A stretch of DNA of 6,701 bases from positions 467 to 7,167 of the forward strand of contig DLWR01000219.1 in the NCBI GenBank assembly GCA_003444795.1, read 5' to 3'. Position numbers and translations under genes: made by a program. The DNA comes from Cryomorphaceae bacterium (GTDB taxonomy: Bacteria > Bacteroidota > Bacteroidia > Flavobacteriales > Schleiferiaceae). Of this stretch, positions 1-6,599 are shown piece by piece (positions within the stretch are counted from its first letter, which is position 1; every line of letters starts with the position of its first letter). The notes beneath the pieces are model-generated. The model did not search any database, was not told the origin of the DNA, and saw only the letters and a program-made list of their open reading frames with translations.

Positions 1-1044
1 CTCCATGTGGAGCATGCCCAAGAATCCGCAACGGAAACCAAAGCCCAAAGCCGCGGAGGTCTCCGCCTCAAAGGTCAAGGACGCATCGTTCAAACGCAGT
101 TTTTCCAACGCCCCCCGCAGTTCTTCAAATTCCTCCGTATCCACTGGGTAGATGCCCGCAAAGACCATGGGCTTCACGTCCTCAAATCCCGAAACGGCTT
201 CTTCCGCAGGACGCTCCACCGTGGTGATGGTGTCGCCCACCTTCACTTCTTTGGCTTCTTTGATGCCCGAGATAATGTAGCCCACATCCCCCGCTCCGAG
301 GAAGCTTCTGGGCTCCTTGTTCAAACGCAGCACGCCAATTTCATCCGCTTCGTAGGTCTTGCCGGTCGCCATGAATTTGACCTTTTCGCCTTTGCGAATC
401 TGACCGTTTTTGATACGGAAGATGGCCTCAATGCCGCGGAAAGGGTTGAAGACAGAGTCAAAAATGACCGCTTGCAAGGGGGCCTCTGCGTCGCCTTCGG
501 GGGCAGGAATTCGGTCGACGATGGCTTCCAGCAATTCGGGAACCCCCATGCCGGATTTGGCGCTCACGCTGAGAATGTCTTCGCGCTTACATCCTATGAG
601 GTCAATGATTTGGTCCGCTACTTCCTCCGGATTGGCAGAAGGCAAGTCAATTTTATTCATGATTGGAATAATCTCCAGATCATGTTCAATCGCTAAGTAC
701 AGATTGGAAATCGTCTGCGCCTGGATGCCCTGAGCGGCATCCACCACGAGCAGCGCCCCCTCACACGCAGAAATACTGCGCGAAACCTCATAGCTGAAGT
801 CAACGTGTCCCGGGGTGTCAATCAGGTTTAGACGGTACTTCTGGCCGTTTAAAGAATAGTCCATTTGGATCGCGTGGCTCTTGATGGTGATACCGCGCTC
901 ACGCTCCAAATCCATATTGTCGAGCAGCTGCTCCTTTTGCTCGCGCTCGGTCACCGTTTGGGTCGCGTCCAAAAGACGGTCCGCCAAGGTGCTCTTCCCG
1001 TGGTCGATGTGTGCAATAATGCAGAAATTCCGAATGTCCTTCAT
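1..1044 (-). CDS. lepA: Elongation factor 4 (LepA), N-terminal 348 residues, cut by window edge
   Basis: This is the ribosome-associated translational GTPase EF4/LepA, a cytoplasmic relative of EF-G that acts on elongating or initiating ribosomes. The G domain is complete. It has the P-loop AHIDHGKS at residues 11-18, switch I GITIKS at 51-56, DTPGH at 76-80, NKID at 130-133 and SAK at 171-173. The beta-barrel domain II follows from about residue 190, then the start of the EF-G-like domain III, ending in FLGMLHME at the window edge. LepA is normally about 600 residues, so roughly 250 C-terminal residues, including the LepA-specific C-terminal domain, lie outside. The start [10 protein letters not shown] matches the usual N-terminus of Bacteroidota LepA, and no upstream in-frame ATG lies close by. 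There is no Shine-Dalgarno sequence. It is divergent from parB across 83 bases. I see no frameshift or missing catalytic residue; the His of DTPGH is present. Confidence 0.97.
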   Translation of the reverse strand, partial: MKDIRNFCIIAHIDHGKSTLADRLLDATQTVTEREQKEQLLDNMDLERERGITIKSHAIQMDYSLNGQKYRLNLIDTPGHVDFSYEVSRSISACEGALLVVDAAQGIQAQTISNLYLAIEHDLEIIPIMNKIDLPSANPEEVADQIIDLIGCKREDILSVSAKSGMGVPELLEAIVDRIPAPEGDAEAPLQAVIFDSVFNPFRGIEAIFRIKNGQIRKGEKVKFMATGKTYEADEIGVLRLNKEPRSFLGAGDVGYIISGIKEAKEVKVGDTITTVERPAEEAVSGFEDVKPMVFAGIYPVDTEEFEELRGALEKLRLNDASLTFEAETSAALGFGFRCGFLGMLHME

Positions 1045-1057
1045 GGCTATAGAACGG

Positions 1058-1065
1058 CAAAGGTA
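1058..1065 (-). promoter_or_regulatory. Candidate -7 promoter box for lepA
   Basis: Read on the minus strand this is TACCTTTG, a full match to the Bacteroidota -7 consensus TAnnTTTG. It ends 13 bases before the lepA ATG. The expected TTG-type -33 element 19-21 bases further upstream is not clear; the nearest TTTTTG lies about 28 bases away. The call rests on one 8-base match in the right place. Confidence 0.45.
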
Positions 1066-1115
1066 CGCCTGCGGTTCCACCTAAAAATCTTTCCAAAAAG
1101 CCTCTGCAGAATTCC

Positions 1116-1123
1116 GATATTTG
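1116..1123 (+). promoter_or_regulatory. Weak candidate -7 box for parB
   Basis: The sequence GATATTTG matches TAnnTTTG except at its first base and ends only 4 bases before the parB ATG. If it is used, the transcript would start at or very near the start codon. No good -33 element is visible; TTTCC near 1090-1094 is the only candidate. Coincidence is quite possible. Confidence 0.25.
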
Positions 1124-1127
1124 AGGC

Positions 1128-1991
1128 ATGTCAACACCCAAACGACCCGCCATGGGCCGAGGCCTCTCTGCCCTCCTTCAGACCAACACCGCAACGACCG
1201 GACAAGACGCTGGCGCCAAGGAAGTGGTAAGCGGGATTTTTGAGGTCGCCATTGGGGACATTGAGGCCAATCCCAAGCAGCCACGGGTTCATTTTGAGCC
1301 CGAACTTTTGCAAGAATTGGCCGCCTCCATTTCCGCCTTGGGCATTGTGCAGCCGATAACGGTCAGACGCTTGCGCCCCTGCAAATACCAAATCATTTCC
1401 GGGGAACTACGCTTCCGCGCCGCGCAATTGGCGGGTCTCGATGTGGTGCCTGTCTATGTTCGACTCGCGAACGACCAGGAAATGTTGGAAATGGCATTGG
1501 TGGAGAATATCCAGCGCCGCGACTTAGATGCCATAGAAGTAGCCATATCCTACAGCCGCTTGATGGACGAATGCAGCATGACGCAGCAGCAAGTCTCTGA
1601 GCGTGTGGGCAAGGAACGCTCTACGGTCGCCAACTACGTCGGCCTGCTCAAGCTGTCTCCGCTGATTCAAGCCGGCCTGCGCGACCGCGAAATCTCCATG
1701 GGCCATGCCCGCGCTTTGGTGGGTTTGAGCGATGATGTGACGCGCGATGCACTTTACACGCAATGTGTCAAAGGGGCATGGTCGGTTCGCCAGTTGGAAG
1801 CTGCCGTTCGTGGACTTTCTTCACCTAAAACGGCGCCTGCTACAACCGCACCCCATCCCGCGGCCGCCATGCTCGCTCAGAAAACGGGACTGGCCGCCAA
1901 AGTCGTCCAGAAGGCCAATGGCAGCGGCACCATCACGCTTACTTTCAAAAGCGACGCCGAACTCCAGGCCGCATTGAAGAAGCTGTCCTAA
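1128..1991 (+). CDS. parB: Chromosome-partitioning protein ParB (ParB/Spo0J family)
   Basis: ParB binds parS sites near the replication origin, spreads as a CTP-dependent DNA clamp, and works with the ATPase ParA and SMC to segregate chromosomes. The 287 residues show the typical layout. An N-terminal MGRGLSALL segment (residues 9-17) corresponds to the ParA-contacting leader. The ParB/sulfiredoxin-like CTPase domain spans about 36-130 and includes the motifs GIVQPITVR (72-80) and ALVENIQR (123-130). The helix-turn-helix region runs from about 136 to 185, with TQQQVSERVGKERSTVANY at 152-170. An Ala/Pro-rich linker (about 232-250) leads to a C-terminal dimerisation domain. The usual GERRxR CTP-binding motif reads GELRFR (residues 92-97), with Leu94 (codon 1407-1409, cta) replacing an arginine. 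The start at 1128 is preferred over the internal ATG at 1152 because it gives the short basic leader common before MGRGLSALL. parA is not adjacent, which is unusual. The gene is convergent with the membrane-protein gene downstream, 15 bases away, and no terminator is visible. Confidence 0.95.
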   Translation: MSTPKRPAMGRGLSALLQTNTATTGQDAGAKEVVSGIFEVAIGDIEANPKQPRVHFEPELLQELAASISALGIVQPITVRRLRPCKYQIISGELRFRAAQLAGLDVVPVYVRLANDQEMLEMALVENIQRRDLDAIEVAISYSRLMDECSMTQQQVSERVGKERSTVANYVGLLKLSPLIQAGLRDREISMGHARALVGLSDDVTRDALYTQCVKGAWSVRQLEAAVRGLSSPKTAPATTAPHPAAAMLAQKTGLAAKVVQKANGSGTITLTFKSDAELQAALKKLS

Positions 1992-2006
1992 CGCTTAGCA
2001 AGCACT

Positions 2007-3422
2007 TTATTCCTCCTCGGATTCCGTCGCAACGGCAGGTTCTACAGCGTCATCGGGGAACACATCCATAATTTGGTCGTACAACAACGGGTGGTCCTTG
2101 ATGTGCTGGGCCTTTTCTGCCGAATCGTACCGGCCATACACCAGTGGGAATACGACCACTACCAACAGGGTCCAAGCCACGAATAATCCCAGCATGGTGT
2201 TGAGCATTCGGCGAACGGGTGCCGCAGCCCCATTTGGCGCTTTCACTAGCACCCAAAGCACGCCGCCTAGAGCCACCGCAAAGAGGATGTTCCCAACGAG
2301 AACCGTGATTCGGTTAGGTGTCAGGCCAAATTCCAACATTCGGGAGCCAATCGCCCACAATCCGATGCCATCCGCCACAAGAGTCAATGCCACTAGTGCC
2401 CCTACCCCCAAGGTAATGGCGGGATGCTTTTCCTCTTCAAACGCATAGTGCATCATCACCAAGCCAATGACTAAAATGAGCAGCAAGTTGAAGATGAAGA
2501 GCTGCTCTCGGTTCTCCCGCAAGTTGGTCAACCCCTGGCCGAGATAGGTGACTAAGAAGATGAGTACCACCAACAAGAAAAGCGGGATGAAGATGCGCGC
2601 GAGTGTGGGCAATATTTTCTCCAAAATCTGCTTGTTGGTCCCCCATAGGTAGTGTCCAAAAAAGGGCAAGCCGCACAGGCCCCAAATGGCCAAGTTTTCA
2701 AAGAAGCTTTCGGGAAAATCTAAGAGGCTGAGCAACCCAGCCGTTAATGCCATAAGCGCACCACCCGCCAGGCCTACGATAAAGGCAAAAAGGCCCACTT
2801 GAACGCTATGTCGGACAAAGTCCACACGCTCTTCGCCCGGTGATAAACGGGTGTAAACATATCCTAAAAGCCCCCAGAGCAACAAGGGAAAGTGAATTTG
2901 CACAAGGTTTTGAGCCTGGCGTACAAGCGCAAATGGATCCTCCAAAGTCTGATATTCAAGTCGACCTGTTTCTGGATTATTTCCCCAATCATAGACTTGG
3001 TAGGGCCAATCGCCCCAGTAGAGATCCGCTACGATGTACAAGGTCAACAATCCAATCGCCAAGCACCAAAAGGCACGCATCTCCCCCCAAGCCCGGTGAA
3101 TCGTTGTATGGTACGCCATAAGTGGCAGGAGGAAAACAGGGGCGATGTAGGGGATGAACCAATCGTCGGAGGGTGCCCCTGTCCATTCCGGGATGCGGAA
3201 AAAGAAAAAAGCCGCAAAGGTCATGGCCACCGTAAACCACATCGTTCCATTCCCCCCAGCGGATGTGCTGGCCTCCTGGGGCTCAAGGCCCAATCGATAG
3301 GTCCACGCCAAAGCGAGTGGATCTTTGGATGCGATTAAACCGGCGGCGACAAAATCGTTTTTAAACTGTGCTGGGTTGGATTGGTAAGCCTCTTCCAAGG
3401 CCTTAGGTCCCAGGTGTAGCAT
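2007..3422 (-). CDS. Polytopic inner-membrane protein of unknown function, DUF4153-like
   Basis: This 471-residue protein begins with a hydrophilic cytoplasmic-looking segment of about 58 residues. About 11 predicted membrane helices follow, near residues 60-76, 88-105, 117-133, 175-190, 206-232, 245-262, 276-294, 308-326, 336-358, 371-394 and 408-427. The C-terminal tail of about 40 residues ends very acidic (TESEEE). The segment EFGLTPNR at 364-371, between two late helices, resembles a motif I associate with DUF4153 membrane proteins, which are common in Bacteroidota and have no established function. The family call is from memory of the motif only. I see no transporter signature or catalytic motif. 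The start at 3422 is the only ATG near the beginning of the reading frame and follows an A/T-rich leader, with no Shine-Dalgarno sequence. Transcription from the peptidase gene upstream should stop at the terminator at 3486-3519, so this gene probably has its own promoter. Confidence 0.85.
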   Translation of the reverse strand: MLHLGPKALEEAYQSNPAQFKNDFVAAGLIASKDPLALAWTYRLGLEPQEASTSAGGNGTMWFTVAMTFAAFFFFRIPEWTGAPSDDWFIPYIAPVFLLPLMAYHTTIHRAWGEMRAFWCLAIGLLTLYIVADLYWGDWPYQVYDWGNNPETGRLEYQTLEDPFALVRQAQNLVQIHFPLLLWGLLGYVYTRLSPGEERVDFVRHSVQVGLFAFIVGLAGGALMALTAGLLSLLDFPESFFENLAIWGLCGLPFFGHYLWGTNKQILEKILPTLARIFIPLFLLVVLIFLVTYLGQGLTNLRENREQLFIFNLLLILVIGLVMMHYAFEEEKHPAITLGVGALVALTLVADGIGLWAIGSRMLEFGLTPNRITVLVGNILFAVALGGVLWVLVKAPNGAAAPVRRMLNTMLGLFVAWTLLVVVVFPLVYGRYDSAEKAQHIKDHPLLYDQIMDVFPDDAVEPAVATESEEE

Positions 3423-3452
3423 GGAAAAAATGTTTGGTGTTCGTGGGTTAAA

Positions 3453-3460
3453 CGAAAGTA
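3453..3460 (-). promoter_or_regulatory. Weak candidate -7 box for the membrane-protein gene
   Basis: On the minus strand this reads TACTTTCG, one base off TAnnTTTG, 30 bases before the ATG. A TTTG lies 24 bases upstream, inside the U-tract of the preceding terminator, which is longer than the usual 19-21 base spacing. The gene needs a promoter in this spacer because a strong terminator precedes it, but this particular site is uncertain. Confidence 0.3.
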
Positions 3461-3485
3461 GGGAAGATTTAGTGCCGAGTTTTTC

Positions 3486-3519
3486 AAAAAAAACGGCCCC
3501 CTGTTTCCAGAGGACCGTT
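3486..3519 (-). terminator. Rho-independent terminator of the S46 peptidase gene
   Basis: Two 11-base arms (3509-3519 and 3492-3502) flank a 6-base loop (3503-3508). On the minus-strand RNA all 11 positions pair, using two G-U wobbles, and eight U residues follow (the A-run at 3486-3493). On the plus strand the same two positions would be C-A mismatches, so the hairpin is directional and serves the minus strand. It starts 36 bases after the peptidase stop codon at 3555-3557. Confidence 0.9.
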
Positions 3520-3554
3520 CAGCTGTTTCGCGCGGATTAAAACGCTTGATTCTC

Positions 3555-5696
3555 TTAGAAGTGCAGCGTCATCTCATCTACCAAGTGACGAGCACCCGCA
3601 TACTTGTCTACAATGAACAACACATAGCGAATGTCCACGCTAATGGTCCGCTGGAGCTCATCCTCGAAGAAGATATCGCCCGACATCGCCTCCCAGTTCC
3701 CGTCAAAAGCAACACCGATCAATTCGCCTTTGCCGTTGATCAAGGGTGAACCTGAGTTGCCTCCGGTGATGTCGTTGTCCGTGATCAAGCCTACGGGCAA
3801 TTTGCCGTTGGCATCTGCGTACTGACCATAGTCCTTCGCATTGTACAAGTCCTTCAAACGCTGAGGCACCTCAAACTCGGGGTTGGTCGCGTCTTCCTTC
3901 TGCATCACACCGTCCAGGGTGGTGTAGTAGTTGTAGGTCACGCCGTCCTTGGGTTCGTAGGAACCTACTTTTCCGAAGGTCATACGCATCGTGCTGTTGG
4001 CATCTGGCGACCAATCTTCATTGGGCAACATTTCGCGCACACCCGCCGTCCACAAGCGGTAGGCCTTGCCCTCCATTTCTGCCAATTCGGGATCCTGACC
4101 GCCAAAGTAAGCCTCGCGGAAATCGTTGGCCACTTTGGTCAAGGGGTCGTTCGCCAAGGTGGCGCTATCTGGATTGGCCAAGAAAGCCTCAAAGCGCTCC
4201 TTGTTCATGTAGATAGACGTCGCATAGATATGGTCGGCGTATGCTTTAAAGTCTCCGCCCACTTCGCCTACATTTTTGATGAAACGCGGCTGCTGATCTA
4301 CGGAAATATTCTTGGCATACATCGCCCAAAGCGCGGCCATCAAGTCACGGTCGCTCTCCGCATGGAATTCCGCAAAATGGCCGTTGGCTTGGTCTTGAAT
4401 AGCCGGCATCATTTTGGCCATCATGTCTGGGGCTGCAATGCCACGCTCTAGGGCGCGTGCCGTGCGATAGGCAAAGAGCACAGCCGATGGGCCACGAATA
4501 ACGGCCTCCATCAAGTATACCTGATTCTTGACAGTAGGATCTGTGGCGCGGTAATAGGTTTGCATTAATTTCAATGTCTCACCGTATTTCGCTTGGCGCT
4601 TGGGGTCTGCATCGACCCAAGCGGCAAAGTGCGCTTCTAGGTTGGCCTTCTTATTGTAGACCTTGTTATTCACCAACTGCTCCGTCTGACCGATGAAGTA
4701 CTTCCAATAGTTGGCCGTTTGGGCATAGCTAGAGGCCAAGAGGATGTTCAACGCAGGATCCGCCTGCATGTAGCTGCGCAATACGGCCAACTTCACATCG
4801 CGAATCTCCACCACCGTAGGGTTGTAAATGTCTACAGCTTGTTGAACACCCCAGCTAGAGAGGTAGCGATCCGTGCTGCCGGGATAACCCCACACCATGG
4901 CAAAATCTCCATCGTTCACGCCTTTCAAGCTGATGGGCAGGTGGTGCTTGGGCTGCAAGGGGACGTTGTCCGCGCTGTAGTCAGAACCTTTACCGTCCTT
5001 GCCCATGTATACACGGAACATGGAGAAGTCGCCCGTGTGGCGTGGCCACATCCAGTTGTCCGTGTCGCCACCGTACTTACCTACACTGCTGGGAGGAGCG
5101 CCTACCAAGCGAATGTCATTGTACTTGTGGTATACAAAAAGGTAGAATTCGTTGCCGTGGTAGAAAGACTCCACATCGGCATCGTACTCCGTTCCTTCCG
5201 TCGCCTTGGCTATCAATTCTTTGGCCTTTTCAGCCACAGCCGCCGAACGCTCCGCCTCCGTCATGTTGTCATTCAGGACTTTGTTCATGTCCTTGGTGAC
5301 GTCCTCAATTCGGACCAAGAAATTCACAAATAGGCCTGGGTTGGGAAGTTCTTCCGCGCGAGTCATCGCCCAGAAGCCATCCGCCAAGTAGTTGTGCTCC
5401 ACCGTGGAGTGCTTCTGAATCGCATCATACCCGCAGTGGTGGTTGGTTAAAATCAATCCCTCAGAGGAGATGATTTCTCCCGTGCAAAAGCCACCAAAGG
5501 ACACAATCGCATCCTTCAAAGAGCCGTGGTTAACATCGTACAAGTCTTTTGCTGACAGCTTAAGGCCAGCCTTCTTCATGTCCTTGTAGTTGAGTTTTTT
5601 CATCAACAAAGGAATCCACATGCCTTCCCCGGCATGCAAGGTTGTCGTCGGCAAAGCGAGCGTCAACGCAACTAAGAGAATGAGAATCTTTTTCAT
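3555..5696 (-). CDS. Secreted S46-family dipeptidyl peptidase, DPP7-type
   Basis: S46 serine exopeptidases (DPP7/DPP11, found in bacteria) remove dipeptides from the N-terminus of oligopeptides in the periplasm, supporting growth on protein. The 713 residues agree with the roughly 710 of characterised DPP7. A signal peptide with a Lys-Lys start, a hydrophobic core and probable cleavage after LHA (residue 22) is followed by the mature start GEGMW typical of the family. The chymotrypsin-like triad is His86 in TNHHCGY, Asp223 in PRHTGDF and Ser648 in GGNSGSP. Cys71 and Cys88, the only cysteines, probably form the conserved disulfide beside the catalytic His. Asn214-Trp215 and Asn329 are likely contacts for the substrate amino terminus. 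The residue 18 after the catalytic Ser is Gly666 (FDGNWE), as in DPP7, where DPP11 has Arg, so hydrophobic rather than acidic P1 preference is expected. The start at 5696 is chosen over an in-frame ATG at 5714 because it begins the signal peptide directly. A strong terminator follows. Confidence 0.95.
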   Translation of the reverse strand: MKKILILLVALTLALPTTTLHAGEGMWIPLLMKKLNYKDMKKAGLKLSAKDLYDVNHGSLKDAIVSFGGFCTGEIISSEGLILTNHHCGYDAIQKHSTVEHNYLADGFWAMTRAEELPNPGLFVNFLVRIEDVTKDMNKVLNDNMTEAERSAAVAEKAKELIAKATEGTEYDADVESFYHGNEFYLFVYHKYNDIRLVGAPPSSVGKYGGDTDNWMWPRHTGDFSMFRVYMGKDGKGSDYSADNVPLQPKHHLPISLKGVNDGDFAMVWGYPGSTDRYLSSWGVQQAVDIYNPTVVEIRDVKLAVLRSYMQADPALNILLASSYAQTANYWKYFIGQTEQLVNNKVYNKKANLEAHFAAWVDADPKRQAKYGETLKLMQTYYRATDPTVKNQVYLMEAVIRGPSAVLFAYRTARALERGIAAPDMMAKMMPAIQDQANGHFAEFHAESDRDLMAALWAMYAKNISVDQQPRFIKNVGEVGGDFKAYADHIYATSIYMNKERFEAFLANPDSATLANDPLTKVANDFREAYFGGQDPELAEMEGKAYRLWTAGVREMLPNEDWSPDANSTMRMTFGKVGSYEPKDGVTYNYYTTLDGVMQKEDATNPEFEVPQRLKDLYNAKDYGQYADANGKLPVGLITDNDITGGNSGSPLINGKGELIGVAFDGNWEAMSGDIFFEDELQRTISVDIRYVLFIVDKYAGARHLVDEMTLHF

Positions 5697-5703
5697 AGGA
5701 AGG

Positions 5704-5711
5704 CGAAGATA
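5704..5711 (-). promoter_or_regulatory. Candidate -7 box for the S46 peptidase gene
   Basis: On the minus strand this reads TATCTTCG, one mismatch to TAnnTTTG, ending 7 bases before the preferred ATG at 5696. It overlaps the codons that a start at 5714 would add, so if this box is the promoter the longer start cannot be used. No clear -33 TTG is seen at the expected spacing. Confidence 0.3.
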
Positions 5712-5733
5712 CAAAGGGGTGGGAGTGTTTAAA

Positions 5734-5750
5734 CGTATTGAACAAATACG
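5734..5750 (-). terminator. Small hairpin after the DUF3050 gene, possible weak terminator
   Basis: A perfect 6-base inverted repeat (CGTATT/AATACG, arms 5745-5750 and 5734-5739) with a 5-base loop is followed on the minus strand by TTTAAAC. It lies 39 bases after the DUF3050 stop and before the peptidase start. The stem is short and AT-rich and the U-tract has only three bases, so termination would be inefficient. It could also be an operator for the peptidase gene. Confidence 0.3.
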
Positions 5751-5760
5751 CCTCCGCGCG

Positions 5761-5772
5761 AAGCTCGAGCTT
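5761..5772. repeat. 12-base perfect palindrome
   Basis: AAGCTCGAGCTT equals its own reverse complement. It lies in the spacer between the DUF3050 stop and the peptidase start, 17 bases after the stop codon. It might bind a dimeric regulator or form a 4-base stem with a TCGA loop. Neither role is shown by the sequence. Confidence 0.4.
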
Positions 5773-5789
5773 TCCAGTTAACTCGCCAA

Positions 5790-6587
5790 CTAGCCCCCCA
5801 GCTTCTCGCTGATGGCATCCCAAAGCTTCAGTCGCGCCTCTAGAGCTTCGACACACGCTTCTAATGCTTCCAACCACTTTTGGTCGTCCTCTTTGCAGAG
5901 GTGGTGCATCATTTGGATAGCCATGGGGCCGTGCTCGTCCCCGTCGAGTTCAATGTGACGATCTAAGTAATAGACAAAGGCACTCAGCTCTTCAGGATTG
6001 TCCTTGTAGAGCTTCTTGATGAGGGCGGTGAACATGTCTGGGATGAGGTCTTCACGTCCAAAGGTGAATGCCGCTGCGATTTCATGGAGCTTGCCACGCT
6101 TGATAATAGCGTGGGTGGTTTTGAGGAATTCCAAGCAATCTTCATCGACTTCCGCAATATTAAAGCGCAAGATTTCCTTGGGTTTGTAGCCGCGCTGCAA
6201 GGTTTGCACAAATCGAATGATGGGGCGCGTCTCCGCGCCGACTTGGCGCATGGCATCCAAGTAGAGCTCGTAGTGGCTGGCAGGTTCGCCATTGAGGTCG
6301 ACATCGCTTTCTTCGGCGACAACGATTTCGTTGATGAGCTTTCGGCTCGCTCTATCCTCCGTAGGAACCCAGGCGGTATCTACAGAGGTCAGTTCGCGCT
6401 GAAGGGTTTTGAGCAAACTCATGAAATCCCAAACGGCATAAATGTGGTGCTCCATGAAGATGCGAACCTCCTTGAGCGACTGCATCTTGGGGTAGAGCGC
6501 GTGGTTCAAGATGGCCTGACGCTGGGATTCAATTCGGCGGTGTAGGCTGAGAATTCTAAAATCGGTCTTCTTCGTAGAAACTTCCAT
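5790..6587 (-). CDS. DUF3050 protein, probable heme-oxygenase-like fold, candidate metal-dependent oxidase
   Basis: The 265-residue, largely helical, soluble protein has no signal peptide or membrane segment. It carries features I recognise from DUF3050: HALYPKM (29-35), FMEHHIYAVWDFMSLLK (44-60), LINEIVVAEESD (84-95), SHYELYLDAM (104-113), LHEIAAAFTFGRED (167-180) and RHIELDGDEHGP (210-221). The domain order, with an early His, a helix containing Glu46 and a late helix rich in His and Asp, resembles the heme-oxygenase-like superfamily. His211, Asp215 and His219, with Glu46 and Glu87/Glu92/Glu93 or His168/Glu169, could form a mono- or di-metal centre like that of heme-oxygenase-like diiron oxidases. 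That assignment is inference, and no substrate can be named. The start at 6587 lies 9 bases after the stop of the upstream partial gene, which suggests co-transcription. The C-terminal 30 residues form an amphipathic helix (ALEACVEALEARLKLW). Confidence 0.85.
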   Translation of the reverse strand: MEVSTKKTDFRILSLHRRIESQRQAILNHALYPKMQSLKEVRIFMEHHIYAVWDFMSLLKTLQRELTSVDTAWVPTEDRASRKLINEIVVAEESDVDLNGEPASHYELYLDAMRQVGAETRPIIRFVQTLQRGYKPKEILRFNIAEVDEDCLEFLKTTHAIIKRGKLHEIAAAFTFGREDLIPDMFTALIKKLYKDNPEELSAFVYYLDRHIELDGDEHGPMAIQMMHHLCKEDDQKWLEALEACVEALEARLKLWDAISEKLGG

Positions 6588-6591
6588 GGGG

Positions 6592-6599
6592 CAAAATTA
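6592..6599 (-). promoter_or_regulatory. -7-like box overlapping the upstream stop codon
   Basis: The minus strand reads TAATTTTG, a full match to TAnnTTTG, 4 bases before the DUF3050 ATG. Its first three bases are the TAA stop of the upstream partial gene, so part of the match is explained by coding constraint. No -33 element is visible. It may be an internal promoter or chance. Confidence 0.25.

Noticed and set aside
7..696. Long plus-strand frame of 229 codons opposite lepA
   Set aside because: It is antisense to the unambiguous LepA G domain and domain II. The translation has no recognisable domain and reads as the mirror of GC-biased codons.
1992..2006. Possible bidirectional terminator between parB and the membrane-protein gene
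   Set aside because: Only a 4-base repeat (GCTT/AAGC) with a 3-base loop and no U-tract is present, so the stem is too weak to call.
3524..3539. parS-like sequence TGTTTCGCGCGGATTA
   Set aside because: It matches the parS consensus TGTTTCACGTGAAACA at only 11 of 16 positions and lacks the palindromic right half, so it is unlikely to be a ParB site.
4719..5333. Plus-strand frame of 204 codons opposite the S46 peptidase
   Set aside because: It lies entirely within the conserved peptidase coding region, including the catalytic Asp region, and its His/Val/Arg-rich translation is typical of antisense shadows.
5697..5714. Upstream ATG at 5714 extending the peptidase by MYLRLP
   Set aside because: It would put polar residues ahead of a normal Lys-Lys signal peptide start and would overlap the candidate -7 box. 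The start at 5696 is better.
6084..6545. Plus-strand frame of 153 codons opposite the DUF3050 gene
   Set aside because: It is fully contained in the DUF3050 coding sequence on the opposite strand, and no independent start context or domain is visible.
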